From Bacteroidia bacterium (GTDB lineage Bacteria > Bacteroidota > Bacteroidia > B-17B0 > Aurantibacillaceae), in assembly GCA_016787705.1 (NCBI GenBank), contig JAEUTP010000008.1, positions 186,001 to 250,000 on the forward strand: a DNA stretch of 64,000 bases, given 5' to 3'. Of the stretch, positions 42,744 to 53,500 are shown piece by piece. Each line of letters starts with the position of its first letter. The stretch's first letter is position 1. A model generated the notes under the pieces. That model was not told the origin of the DNA. It ran no database searches and saw only the letters and a list, made by a program, of their open reading frames with translations. The position numbers were made by a program, and so were the translations under genes.

Positions 42744-43973
42744 TTATTTTGATAATGATTTTTTTAAGTTATCGTCGATAGCAGCTAAAAACTCTTCGGT
42801 ATATAAATAGTGCTCACCATGTTTTACATTATTACCGTGAGCGCAAACTGCTAAATCTTTAGTCATTTTACCGCTTTCAACAGTCTCAACGCAAACTTTT
42901 TCTAAAGTTTGAGCAAAGTGAACTAATTCTTTGTTGCCATCTAATTTACCACGGAATTCCAAACCTCTTGTCCACGCAAAGATACTTGCAATTGGATTTG
43001 TAGATGTTGGTTTACCTGCCTGGTGATCACGGAAGTGACGTGTTACTGTGCCATGTGCCGCTTCTGCTTCCATAATTTTTCCATCCGGAGTAATTAGTAC
43101 CGATGTCATTAATCCTAATGAACCAAAACCTTGTGCTACTGAATCTGACTGAACATCACCATCATAATTTTTACAAGCCCAAACAAAACTTCCGTTCCAT
43201 TTTAAAGCAGATGCAACCATATCATCAATTAAACGGTGTTCGTAAACGATACCTGCAGCTTCAAATTTTGCTTTGTAATCTTTTTGATAGATCTCTTCAA
43301 AAATATCTTTAAAGCGACCATCGTATTTTTTTAATATGGTATTTTTTGTAGATAAATATAAAGGCCATTTTTTGTTTAACGCTACGTTAAAGCAAGAATG
43401 CGCAAAACCTTTAATTGAATCTTCTAAATTGTACATACCCATGGCAACACCCGGGCCGGTAAATTTGAATACTTCATGCTCAATTACTTTTCCGTCTTCA
43501 CCTTCAAATTTCATAGTTAATTTTCCTTTTCCGGGAATAACTAAATCTGTTGCGCGGTACTGATCACCAAACGCGTGACGGCCAACAATGATCGGAGAAG
43601 TCCAGTTTGTTACCAAACGCGGAACGTTCTTACAAACAATAGGCTCACGAAACACAGTACCATCAAGAATGTTACGGATAGTACCATTTGGTGATTTCCA
43701 CATTTGTTTTAAGTTAAATTCTTTTACACGTGCTTCATCGGGAGTAATGGTAGCACATTTGATACCCACCTGGTATTTTTTAATAGCCTCTGCCGCATCA
43801 ATAGTAACCTGATCGTTGGTAGCATCGCGGTGCTCCATGCCAAGGTCATAATATTTAATATCGATATCCAGGTACGGAATGATCAATTTGTCTTTAATAA
43901 ATTTCCAGATAATACGGGTCATTTCATCACCGTCTAGCTCCACAACAGGATTGGCTACTTTAATTTTGCTCAT
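42744..43973 (-). CDS. icd: NADP-dependent isocitrate dehydrogenase
   Basis: A 409-aa TCA-cycle enzyme of the eukaryote-like homodimeric subfamily. [29 protein letters not shown] at the start, [32 protein letters not shown] (substrate/metal) and [22 protein letters not shown] (in part) all fit this type rather than the E. coli type; cofactor NADP is expected. Length (409) is right. A strong promoter lies upstream and a terminator downstream, so it is a single-gene unit. Confidence 0.96.
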   Translation of the reverse strand: MSKIKVANPVVELDGDEMTRIIWKFIKDKLIIPYLDIDIKYYDLGMEHRDATNDQVTIDAAEAIKKYQVGIKCATITPDEARVKEFNLKQMWKSPNGTIRNILDGTVFREPIVCKNVPRLVTNWTSPIIVGRHAFGDQYRATDLVIPGKGKLTMKFEGEDGKVIEHEVFKFTGPGVAMGMYNLEDSIKGFAHSCFNVALNKKWPLYLSTKNTILKKYDGRFKDIFEEIYQKDYKAKFEAAGIVYEHRLIDDMVASALKWNGSFVWACKNYDGDVQSDSVAQGFGSLGLMTSVLITPDGKIMEAEAAHGTVTRHFRDHQAGKPTSTNPIASIFAWTRGLEFRGKLDGNKELVHFAQTLEKVCVETVESGKMTKDLAVCAHGNNVKHGEHYLYTEEFLAAIDDNLKKSLSK

Positions 43974-44006
43974 ATGATAGGCTTTAAGTTTTTAAAAAAT
44001 ACTTCA

Positions 44007-44036
44007 CAAATTTAGAAAAGCTTGTGTAAGTACCAA
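44007..44036 (-). promoter_or_regulatory. icd promoter
   Basis: On the - strand TTG (44034-44036), a 19-nt spacer and TAAATTTG (44007-44014) match the Bacteroidota consensus 33 nt before the icd ATG. Confidence 0.75.
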
Positions 44037-44095
44037 GTTTTTTAAGTAGAATTTTATTGATTTTAAACCACTATATTTGAACAAATTTAGATCCA

Positions 44096-44752
44096 ATGAA
44101 ATTTCACAAAGAAGGTTACGTTAGCTTACTGTTGGTGCTGGTTTTTAGCGCTATTATCACATTTATAGCTCATTTTTTCTTTCCCACTTTTGCTATTGCA
44201 CACTGGTTTGCATACGCTTTAAGTGCCTTTTTAACCATTGTTATTTTGCAGTTTTTCAGGCACCCTACCCGTGTACATACCAAAGGAGATAACCTTATTA
44301 TTGCCCCTGCAGACGGTAAAGTGGTAGTTATTGAAGAAACTACTGAAAATGAATACTTTAAAGATAAGCGTTTGCAGGTAAGTATTTTTATGAGCCCTAT
44401 AAACGTGCACGTTAACCGTTACCCGATTGCGGGAATTGTGAGCTTTTTCAAATATCATCCAGGTAAATTTTTAGCTGCCTGGGAACCAAAAAGCAGTACC
44501 GATAATGAGCGCACGACCATTGTTGTAAAACATAAAAATGGTACAGAAATTTTATTTCGCCAAATTGCGGGCGCTTTGGCACGCAGAATTGTTTGGTACA
44601 CAAAACAAGGGGATGTTGCAGAACAATGCGGCGAAATGGGCTTTATTAAATTCGGCTCTCGTGTTGATCTTTTCTTTCCTGTTGGTACAAAACTGAATGT
44701 AAAAATTGGTGATGTGGTGAAGGGTTCACAATCCGTTATTGGAGAAATATAA
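44096..44752 (+). CDS. psd: Phosphatidylserine decarboxylase family protein
   Basis: A 218-aa enzyme of the short PSD type that makes phosphatidylethanolamine. Two membrane helices near residues 10-55 anchor it. FRHPTRVHTKGDNLIIAPADGKVV and SIFMSPINVHVNRYPIAG are signature strands, with the conserved D and H. The self-cleavage site is FGSR (about residue 183), the standard serine context that becomes the pyruvoyl group; most E. coli-type enzymes have LGST. A TATATTTG -7 box is at 44072-44079. Confidence 0.94.
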   Translation: MKFHKEGYVSLLLVLVFSAIITFIAHFFFPTFAIAHWFAYALSAFLTIVILQFFRHPTRVHTKGDNLIIAPADGKVVVIEETTENEYFKDKRLQVSIFMSPINVHVNRYPIAGIVSFFKYHPGKFLAAWEPKSSTDNERTTIVVKHKNGTEILFRQIAGALARRIVWYTKQGDVAEQCGEMGFIKFGSRVDLFFPVGTKLNVKIGDVVKGSQSVIGEI

Positions 44753-44772
44753 AATAAACAATTCAAACTTCA

Positions 44773-44930
44773 GCCACTAATTTCACAAATTACACCAAAG
44801 TAATTAATGTTGATTTTTTATTGGTGGAATTCGTTTTCAAAGCAATAAATTGATTTGAAAACTAAAATTACACTAAACAAAAAAGAGTTTTATTTAAATA
44901 AGAGTTTGTGAAATTAGTGTAATTCGTGGC
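44773..44930. repeat. MITE-like element 2
   Basis: A 158-bp non-coding element with left end GCCACTAATTTCACAAATT and right end TGTAATTCGTGGC, imperfect inverted repeats like those of the element at 42110. It lies between the convergent psd and the 1164-aa protein. No coding capacity. Confidence 0.7.
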
Positions 44931-44935
44931 TAACT

Positions 44936-47900
44936 TTAAAAAAATGCTCTAATTTGCGCGCCACCCAAATGCACAGCATTTGCATTCGGTGTTTTTCTTC
45001 CATTATAGTTAATACTTATTTGCAAATTAGAATTTAAATTTCGCTGATAAGATAATTCCCAAGTAATATTTTGTCCTTTGCTTAAAGCATTCAGCATTTC
45101 GTATGCAACCGGTGAATTTTCGGTATCGTTATACGTTATCAATACAAGATCCATTCTTCCTGTTAAACTTCCTTTTTCTGACTGATTGTATTTTATCTCT
45201 GCGGCAAATGTGTTGATGAATGCTTTTTGAAAACCACCTTCTATACGATTTTGTTTATCGGTGTATTTGTAAATACCGCTAATTCTAAAATAAGTATTTG
45301 GCTGGAAGATCAATCGCTGTTCTGTTTCATATGCTTCAATTAAATAGTTACGTGTTGAAAAAAATTGTGATGCATTTCCTTTTTGGCTAAAGATACCGCT
45401 GCTATTGATTGCCCAAGCTTTTAAAAAGTTCACACGCCCTTTTACTTCATGCGATAATAATGTTTTACGCTCAATGCCATTTACCAATAATTGTTTGGAT
45501 TGATTATTGATATAAGTATAATCCATTCCAAAAACAGCCGATGTTTGATTGAAGAAAATACTCTGGCGCAAATTATTATTACTCGCTAAAATAGAAGTAT
45601 CGCGCACATCTAAAAACGGATTAAAATTCAACACGTCACCATTATCAGATGTCTTTCCATCAACCCTAAAAACAGTTTGTGTTACCCAACGGTTCAAAAA
45701 CCGGGCCGCGCCATTTTTTGGCTGTTTAATTAACGAGGCAGGCCGAAGCGAAACAGAAACGCTTAATTGATTTTGCAATACTTTTACGTATTGATTAGTT
45801 GGTGTATAAATACGAATGTATCGAGCCTGATCACTAAATTGCGCGATCTCAAATTCGTTAATCTCTTTTATGGTATTGTTGTTGTAATCGTTCCATGCAT
45901 ATTGTCCTTGTCCCGGCGCAACTTCCAGGTAATAAAATTCTCTTTTATTTTCCAGCCCATAACCTGTTTCATAAAAAATTCCGGAAGTAATTAGTCCTTT
46001 AAACCACCGCGGATTATATTCAACGCGACTTAATACAGAGTTATCGGGTTTTAAAAATGCACCAACCACATTTTTTAATTCTAATTTTCTGTAAGTTATT
46101 AAAACGGTAAAAGGATTATTCTTAATTGAATAAATAGAAGATTGTAAACCAATGTTTGTTGCAAAAGTTGAATCTTTAAGTGTATTGCCATAAGCCAGCT
46201 TATCTCTTCGTTCTTTATAAAATAATTTTATGTTGTTCTTTGAGCTATCTGCATTCGAAACACTCCCCTCCCACTCCCAGAATTGATAAGACCTTGGAAG
46301 CAATGAATCACCAAAAGAGTGCTTGAATAAATTATTCTCAAAATCATCACTGTAACTAACACGTACTTTTTTTATTTTTTGAGAGATCAATGATTTGTGC
46401 CGGTAAAATTCTGTATTTTGAAAGTTAAGATTGTCATTGGTTAACAAATAACTTCCTGTATAATTTGTAGTTAGTCCTTTTACCTGATGCCTTACTATTG
46501 CATTATGACGCAACCCCTGATAATTATTTCCTTCATTAAAATAATTTACACCATACGTTAATGCAGAGCCCTTTGAGCTGACAACTCCTATCTCGCCGCT
46601 TGCAATATTTTGATCGTTCAATAAAACAGAGGACAATGGCCTGTTCCAGTCACGGTCAAACTCAATACTTCTAAAACGCTCTATTTGATGAAATTGTTTT
46701 TGTAAAAATTCGTATCCAAAATTGTAAATTAATTTGGTTTGATTCTTTAAAGAATCTGTTCTTAAAATTGCCTGGTTTTTACTATTAAATTTTACACCGC
46801 TTCCTTCATCGTTACCTTTATCAGCGCGACTAAATCTATTAATATCGTTTTTTGTATAAACACCTTCTGCATTTAAACTATTATTTGCAGTTAATGAATA
46901 ATTAAATCCACCGGTAAGCATTTGGTTCATTTTTGGTGTTACCAAAGGAATAACAGGTTCAAAGCTGCCCTGCGGCAAACCGTTAACTGGGGCAACCCAT
47001 TGATAAACGCGCCCGTTAGCTGTTGAGCTTATTTGATTATAATTTCCATTGTAAGCACCCACATTGCTGAATTTTAAACGGAATTTTGCGCTATCAGGGT
47101 CAGTGCTGTAAACATAAACATCATTATATAAAATTGCATTTACAGTTGTATCTACCTGCCTGTAAAAAACATCGCTGTTATTAAAGTCAGCATTTTCAAC
47201 GCCAGTATAAACAGCTTTGTCAAGCGTGTCTCCAATAGCTATTAATACATTTTTTTGCTGCTGCGATAAAGTTTGTTGTAAAGGTTTGTTCTTATTATCC
47301 TGTTCACTATAAACATTAAAAAAGATATTTACTTTTTTTGTTTGCACTTCTTCACCAAAGAAAAATAACGAGCGGGCGTAATTACGCTCTGCATATTGAA
47401 ACTCGGCAACAATACGTTTATCTTTTGTAATAATTTGTTTTGCTGTAAAAGTTAATTCGCCTGTATTGTAATCAATAATATAATCATTTTCTTGCCCTCG
47501 CTGCAATAATCTACCATCAATGTAAATCTTCTCTGTTCCGCTTAAAATAATAATAAATGGCTCATTATCCGCACCACGCAAGCGATACGGACCCTGATTG
47601 TTTTCTGTACCAAAAAATATTTGCCGCGAAAATTTACCACGCGATACTGCACCCGCCACCTGCGTTCTAAAAAGTAACGGATTTTTTGAAGTACTGTCTT
47701 TATAAATATTTTCTAAATACGCGCCTTGAGCTCGTTTATAAAAACTCATGAAATAAGAATTTTGAGGACGCGACAATTGATAATCGCCCACCACTAATTT
47801 TGTAGTAGCATTGTTTAGTTGAATATACACTTTATCAAACTCCTGCAATTGCGCTGTTGTTCCATCGGCCTGGAATGGAATGTTGTTATCCGTTGCCGCC

Positions 47901-48430
47901 AGTACCATATCAATCTCCGGCGTTAACTTACCACTTACCTGTAAATTTAAATTAGAATTCACAACCACATCCTGGTTATTGCCAAACGAAATACCTCGAC
48001 TTATATTTCCGTTCTTATTTAAGCCATCGTTTTGAAAAAGCTGATCCTGCTTACTGCTAATATTGTTATAGTTTATTGTATAGGGATTATTTGGCTTTGA
48101 AAGATCTGTATAAAGTGCGCTTGGATCTTTATGAAAATATTTATGCTCGAAGTTGTATGGAAAGCGTTTGTAAGACACCAAAATGCTATCAGGTTTTTTT
48201 TCTGAAAAAATTAAGGCGTGTGTTTTGTAATCAATTTTTGGTGCGCTAACCGAATCGGGAAAAGTTTTAAAATTGATGCTTCCGGGAACCAAGCTTAAAC
48301 TATCTAATACTAAAGTATCAGAAACTGTGTTGTAAAGTTTTTTTTGAGTGGGATTAAATACCTGCGCCGTTCCTTTTAAAACAATAAAAGAAAACACCAT
48401 TAGAATGCCTAATCGCCGCAAATACACCAT
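44936..48430 (-). CDS. Very large secreted/outer-membrane protein, unrecognised
   Basis: An 1164-aa protein with a signal peptide (ending KGTAQ). No known domain is recognised. The mature part is long, strand-rich and asparagine-rich. Segments such as GNISRGISFGNNQDVVVNSNL, LVVGDYQL and TGGFNYSLTANNS have the alternating pattern of an outer-membrane barrel, and the protein ends in an aromatic (IRAFF), as barrel proteins do. A beta-sandwich-like N-terminal region of about 350 residues precedes it. It might be a TonB-independent barrel or surface protein of the gliding/T9SS world, but this is only a guess. It is monocistronic. Confidence 0.7.
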   Translation of the reverse strand: MVYLRRLGILMVFSFIVLKGTAQVFNPTQKKLYNTVSDTLVLDSLSLVPGSINFKTFPDSVSAPKIDYKTHALIFSEKKPDSILVSYKRFPYNFEHKYFHKDPSALYTDLSKPNNPYTINYNNISSKQDQLFQNDGLNKNGNISRGISFGNNQDVVVNSNLNLQVSGKLTPEIDMVLAATDNNIPFQADGTTAQLQEFDKVYIQLNNATTKLVVGDYQLSRPQNSYFMSFYKRAQGAYLENIYKDSTSKNPLLFRTQVAGAVSRGKFSRQIFFGTENNQGPYRLRGADNEPFIIILSGTEKIYIDGRLLQRGQENDYIIDYNTGELTFTAKQIITKDKRIVAEFQYAERNYARSLFFFGEEVQTKKVNIFFNVYSEQDNKNKPLQQTLSQQQKNVLIAIGDTLDKAVYTGVENADFNNSDVFYRQVDTTVNAILYNDVYVYSTDPDSAKFRLKFSNVGAYNGNYNQISSTANGRVYQWVAPVNGLPQGSFEPVIPLVTPKMNQMLTGGFNYSLTANNSLNAEGVYTKNDINRFSRADKGNDEGSGVKFNSKNQAILRTDSLKNQTKLIYNFGYEFLQKQFHQIERFRSIEFDRDWNRPLSSVLLNDQNIASGEIGVVSSKGSALTYGVNYFNEGNNYQGLRHNAIVRHQVKGLTTNYTGSYLLTNDNLNFQNTEFYRHKSLISQKIKKVRVSYSDDFENNLFKHSFGDSLLPRSYQFWEWEGSVSNADSSKNNIKLFYKERRDKLAYGNTLKDSTFATNIGLQSSIYSIKNNPFTVLITYRKLELKNVVGAFLKPDNSVLSRVEYNPRWFKGLITSGIFYETGYGLENKREFYYLEVAPGQGQYAWNDYNNNTIKEINEFEIAQFSDQARYIRIYTPTNQYVKVLQNQLSVSVSLRPASLIKQPKNGAARFLNRWVTQTVFRVDGKTSDNGDVLNFNPFLDVRDTSILASNNNLRQSIFFNQTSAVFGMDYTYINNQSKQLLVNGIERKTLLSHEVKGRVNFLKAWAINSSGIFSQKGNASQFFSTRNYLIEAYETEQRLIFQPNTYFRISGIYKYTDKQNRIEGGFQKAFINTFAAEIKYNQSEKGSLTGRMDLVLITYNDTENSPVAYEMLNALSKGQNITWELSYQRNLNSNLQISINYNGRKTPNANAVHLGGAQIRAFF

Positions 48431-48512
48431 ATTATAACGTTTTTAAAGATACAAAATTGTATTAAACACCAGTATTTTAGGCTTAATTGAAGGAATTTAA
48501 AGAATACTGTTA

Positions 48513-48541
48513 TTGAAAAAAATAAGAGGAACTTATTTTTG
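48513..48541 (+). promoter_or_regulatory. Promoter of small secreted protein gene
   Basis: TTG (48513-48515), an 18-nt spacer and TATTTTTG (48534-48541) match the Bacteroidota pattern, about 44 nt before the ATG at 48585. Confidence 0.75.
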
Positions 48542-48584
48542 ACTTTTCTGTTTTTTATGGTAATTTAATCTCATCCAAAAAACA

Positions 48585-48908
48585 ATGAAAATGAAAAAAT
48601 TACTTTTTTTTGTATTGTTTAGTTTAGCGTTTTACGCTAACACCAATGCGCAGGATAAAATCAAGTTAAAAACCGGAGATATCATCAAATCCAGGGTTTT
48701 GGGCATTACAAAAACAGAAGTTATCTATTATAAGATCTTTAAATTAAAAGATCCTAAATTAAAGCTACCAAAGGATGATGTTGAATACGTTCAATATGAA
48801 AATGGAAAAATAGTATATATGTCGGGTAAAAATCCTGCTAAAAAAGGCACAAGTGCCAACCCAACTAAAACACCAACCAAAAAGAAAACTACTACCAAAA
48901 AGAAATAG
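48585..48908 (+). CDS. Small secreted protein with KDG/YENG motif and basic tail
   Basis: A 107-aa protein with a signal peptide (ending TNAQ). The start is ATG 48585, with ATG 48591 equally possible. The mature domain repeats the plan of the protein at 4523: LKTGDIIKSRVLGITKTEVIYYK, a middle part and VQYENGKIVYM. The last 25 residues are lysine/threonine-rich (KTPTKKKTTTKKK), unusual for an envelope protein and good for binding acidic polymers. It has its own promoter. The function of this domain is not known. Confidence 0.75.
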   Translation: MKMKKLLFFVLFSLAFYANTNAQDKIKLKTGDIIKSRVLGITKTEVIYYKIFKLKDPKLKLPKDDVEYVQYENGKIVYMSGKNPAKKGTSANPTKTPTKKKTTTKKK

Positions 48909-48978
48909 TTTCTGTCATTTCTAGTAGCGAAAGGTATATATGTCTCGAATCCGCTCGACATGACACACCTATTAATGA

Positions 48979-50187
48979 TCAATCATTCAATTCATTTACT
49001 GTAAGCCAGGCCATCAGTCCAACACCGGTTTCCAGTGCGTTCTCATCAATATTAAACGTTGGTGTGTGTACGCCCGATGTAATACCTTGTTCTTTATTTG
49101 CCGTTCCCAATCTAAAAAAACAGCTTGGTACTTTTTGAGTAATAAAAGCAAAGTCTTCCGCTGTCATCCGTAAAGGTAATTCTTCAACATTTTCCTTACC
49201 TAAAAAATCTTGTGACAAAGCAAAGCAAGAATTGGTAAGATCTTTATCGTTCACCAAAAAAGGATAACCTTTTTCGATTCTTAGAACAGACTCGACATTA
49301 TGTTTTGTAGAAATGTTTTTTACAGTATTTTTTAATTGCTGATGTACACTTTCTCTCCATTTTTCATCCATGGTTCTGAAAGTGCCCGCCAATTCTACCT
49401 TTTCGGGGATAACATTGGTTGCGCCGTTTCCTTCTATCTTTCCAAAAGCAATAACAGTTGGGATATTTTCACCAGCAGTTCCAGCCAAAGCATTTTCTTT
49501 CATGTACTGGTTATTTATTTCCAGCAAAATTTCAGAAGCAATTATTAATGGGTTTACATAATCGGCCGGCATAGCAGCATGGCCACCTTTACCGTTAACC
49601 GTAATATATAACTCATCGGTACTTGCCATATACATGCCGCTTTTAAAACCGACTTTCCCGGTTTCCATACTTGGAAAAACATGTAACGCTATGGCCTTAT
49701 CTACTTTTGGATTTTCAAGGACGCCTGCATTGATCATTAAGCTTGCTCCGCCAGGCAACACTTCTTCGCCAGGCTGAAACATAATTTTTACAGTGCCTTC
49801 AAACTCGTCTTTTAAGGCATTCAAAATAAAGGCTGCACCTAAAGCAATGGAAGAATGCACATCATGCCCACAAGCGTGCATTATACCAGCGTTTGCAGAC
49901 TTATATGAAACAACATTCTTTTCTTCAATTGGTAACGCATCCATATCAGCACGTAACAGAATTGTTTTTTTATCCGGGTTCTTTCCTTTGATCAAAGCAA
50001 CGATTCCTGTTTCAACATAACCGGCAGTGAAAGAAATACCCGCTTCTGTTAACTGTTTTTGAATGAATTTAGATGTTTCAAATTCTTTAAACGATAATTC
50101 AGGATGTTGATGCAAATACCTCCTGATCTCTACAACTTTTTTAAAGTTCTTTTTAGCCAGATCTTTTATTTTGTTGTTGAGTGACAT
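48979..50187 (-). CDS. M20 family amidohydrolase
   Basis: A 402-aa metallo-enzyme of the M20/aminoacylase-hippurate hydrolase group. The first metal site is seen in MHACGHDVHSS, the GEEVLPGG segment supplies the catalytic glutamate region, HVFPSMETGK follows, and a late ligand is in FRLGTANK..VHTPTFNIDE. The dimerisation domain lies at about 190-300. It likely hydrolyses N-acyl-amino acids or related amides. There is no signal peptide. Its ATG overlaps the TSUP stop (TAATG), so it is coupled to that permease. Confidence 0.92.
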   Translation of the reverse strand: MSLNNKIKDLAKKNFKKVVEIRRYLHQHPELSFKEFETSKFIQKQLTEAGISFTAGYVETGIVALIKGKNPDKKTILLRADMDALPIEEKNVVSYKSANAGIMHACGHDVHSSIALGAAFILNALKDEFEGTVKIMFQPGEEVLPGGASLMINAGVLENPKVDKAIALHVFPSMETGKVGFKSGMYMASTDELYITVNGKGGHAAMPADYVNPLIIASEILLEINNQYMKENALAGTAGENIPTVIAFGKIEGNGATNVIPEKVELAGTFRTMDEKWRESVHQQLKNTVKNISTKHNVESVLRIEKGYPFLVNDKDLTNSCFALSQDFLGKENVEELPLRMTAEDFAFITQKVPSCFFRLGTANKEQGITSGVHTPTFNIDENALETGVGLMAWLTVNELND

Positions 50188-50552
50188 TATTTATTCCACA
50201 ACATTTTTACACCAACCAATATCATTACGATTGCAAAAATTTGTTTTACAATTTTTGTATCTACTACAATAGCAGTTTTGCTTCCAAAATAACTTCCAAC
50301 AAAAAAAGTAATAGCCATTACGGCTGCAAATTTAAAATTTACATGACCTGCTTTATAATAATTATAAACACTTAATAAACCTATTGGTAAAAGAAACATA
50401 AAGATGGCTGTACCCTGTGCCGTTTTTTGATCCATGGCGAGTAAATAAACCAAAACAGGAACAACAATTATTCCGCCGCCAATACCCACCAAACCGCTAA
50501 GATAGCCTGCTACCAAACCAACACATAAAAGTATAATTACTGTATTTGTCAT
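50187..50552 (-). CDS. Short TSUP (TauE/SafE) family permease
   Basis: A 121-aa protein from ATG 50552; an in-frame ATG at 50612 would overlap the upstream gene's end and is unlikely. It has four membrane helices and GLVAGYLSGLVGIGGGIIVVP, the TauE/SafE signature (in part). Full-length TSUP proteins have two such repeats and about 250 aa; this is a single-repeat form that must dimerise, as seen in other Bacteroidota. Substrate is unknown (sulfite, acetate or other anions in the family). It is followed by the M20 gene in coupled translation. Confidence 0.87.
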   Translation of the reverse strand: MTNTVIILLCVGLVAGYLSGLVGIGGGIIVVPVLVYLLAMDQKTAQGTAIFMFLLPIGLLSVYNYYKAGHVNFKFAAVMAITFFVGSYFGSKTAIVVDTKIVKQIFAIVMILVGVKMLWNK

Positions 50553-50560
50553 ACAAAACT

Positions 50561-53500
50561 TTAAAAGTCGGTAGCTAAAGAAACACCAACAATTCTTTTC
50601 TGAACTTCCCAATTGTCAATTCCCCAACCAAGATCCAGTCTAACAAAATAGCCTAATAAACGCGAACGGAAGCCAAATCCCATACCACCTACCAAAGGAT
50701 TTTTAGGATTATTTACTGTTACAATAATATTGCTTCCTTCATAAGGAAAAACGTTAACATTCTCGGTATTCTCCTTACTAAGCGGGTTCCAGCCTGTCCA
50801 TGCCATACCCAGATCGGTAAAACCAATTACCTGAAAATTATTTAAGAAATCAGAACGCAAAGGATAATTAATTAAATAACGTACAACTGGTATACGTAAT
50901 TCTGAATTGAATACAACAAAATTATTTCCGTTACGGATATTTTGTTTAAAGCCGCGCATATTGGTTGCAATGGTTTGAAAACCGTATTGCTCTGGTTTTA
51001 CAATATTAATATTACTGTTAAACGATGGGTTCAACCAATTATCCACACCTCCCAAATAAAATATTAAGCGATCGGTACCTAAAGAGTTTCCGCCTGCTAT
51101 ACGATTACACCATGTTATCTGGCGATGTACTTTTTGATAATGTCTTGCATCAAAACCTGATGTAATTAAATTGCGGTTCTTGTCATCTTTTATTTGCCAA
51201 TATTCTCCCCACACTTTAAAGCGGAAACCATTCATAATATTTAACATCACATTACGCGTATTATCAAAACAATACTCCAGTCTTGCACCACCCATATGTT
51301 GGTATTGCGGTTTTAACGGCAATGAAAAATCACCATTAGAAAGCGGCATATATCTATCATTCCTATACAATAAAGCGGCGCGAATTGAAGAAACAGGACT
51401 AAACGGATATTTTATTTTATAACTTAAAGTTTGTGTATTTACTTTTGCAAAAAAATCAGAGATCAATTCAGGTGCTATAGCAACACGGGCAAACGTTTGC
51501 CTGTCGAAAATAACCTGGTGATCCCATTGGCGTTTTCGTCCTTCCCACGAAAGCATAAATTCATTATCTAACGACGGGTTTATTCTGAAGCCACCAACAA
51601 TGCGCTGATCTTCGAACAGATCGCTAATGGCCACCTTGGTTAAGAAATTAAAGCCCGGATTTAAATACAGTGGCGATCCGCCACCGGCAAACAACTGGTA
51701 ATTATTTGCAAGAAATGAATTATCAAATTGCGTTATAACATAATCGGTATAAAAAGAGGTGAAGTAATTTTTCTGGATTGGAAATTTAAACTGGTCGCCT
51801 GTTTTTTTAAGCGTATCTTTTTTAATAGAAATATTATTATCTGTTACAGTTGATGTTTTAACCGGATTTGTTTTATCGCCTTCAAATTTGTAATTATCAA
51901 AATCAATGCCGTTGTTAACAGGTTCTTCCTTTTTAGGCGGCGTTATTATTTGCACCGGCTTTGGCTGCGAATTTTCTGATATATCAACCAATACAGGGCG
52001 GGCAGACATTTTTGCCCATGTTGAAATCGGGTCTTTAATATTTATTTCGTTTAATTTATTTATTGGTGTTACCAATAACATGTTTTTTCCATTGGCATAA
52101 ATAACTTCGCCAACATGTGTACCATTATCATTAATATGATGCTCTAAAATATTCCTGTCGAAATTGGTTATGGGCTTTGATTTGAAAAAATAACGGTAAT
52201 GCTCTGTTGTATCTACAAATGAAATGGTGCTGTCAAATTCGGCAATGTAACGGTTGTAAATTCCGTTCTTCTCGCTTAAGTAGCAGATGTAATTATTGTT
52301 GTAGGCCTGCGGTTGTGTTTCGTTAGTTTCCGGAGTATTGCTGATCCTAACCATGGCCTTGTTAGTGAAAGGATATTGCGCCATGAACAGATCCATATTT
52401 TTATTTATTTTATAAAAATATTTTGCATCATCGGTTGCTTTAATGGTATCGTTAACACGATTACTCTCAAAAACAATTTGCTTGTTGCCTTTTATAAATA
52501 CAGGATTATTATCATCCCATATATCATTTGTTAATTGCTCGATAGCGCTTGTGTTTAACGAAAAAACAAAAATATCACTTTGGCCTTTCCCTTTTTTAAC
52601 GGCGCTAATAGCAATTCTTTTTCCGTCAGGACTAAAAGAAAAACTATTTACTTTTTCGAAGCCCGGTAAATTACGTGTAACTTTTTCTCCTTTTTCCAGA
52701 TCGATAGAACGTATCACTAACTGATCCTTTTTTTCGTAGATCATAAATACAATATCACCGTTTGGATGCCAGCCTAATAAAGGATAGTTGTAATCGGCCA
52801 ACTGCTCTACTTTAGGATCAAATTTTAATAAACGTTTTTGTTTACTCTCACCAATTGTTTTTACATAAACACGTAATTGGTTTAATTCATTTCTTGAGTA
52901 AATAACTTTTTTACCATCAGGACTAACTTTTAACTGGTAATAATGACGGAAGGTTTTGTATTTTTTTAAAACGCTGTTGTTGTTGATCGGTGACTTACGA
53001 AGAGAATCTTTATTCATAAACAATCTTCTGTTATATGAATCTGTAAAATCGTAAACCAAATTAGATAATGAAACACCTAATACAAACAAAAACGCGTTAT
53101 CGGGACTACGCGTAACCCTTGTCATATATAACAAATTCGGGATCACTGCTTCGCCATAAGAATCTACAATATAAGCCCAAAGCGAATGACCAGCCAACAC
53201 AGCTTCGTTACCTTCTAATTTATTGAACTTTGTTAAGTGATCATTTTTAATGGCGTCATAAGTATAATTATCGGTGTAAGATGTTGTTCCTTCTGAAATA
53301 TAACTTACCAAACCTTTTACATACCATGGCGGAAGATTTAGTAGGGTTGAATTACGAACCATTTCACGGGCATTGCCACCGTATAAAATTTGATTGATCA
53401 AAATTTGTGCAAGACCCGCTTTTATTTGTATATCTAGCTCGGCATGTGAACCATTAAAGAACACAAACATTTTATTGCCAATAATTTTAGTCATACCGCC

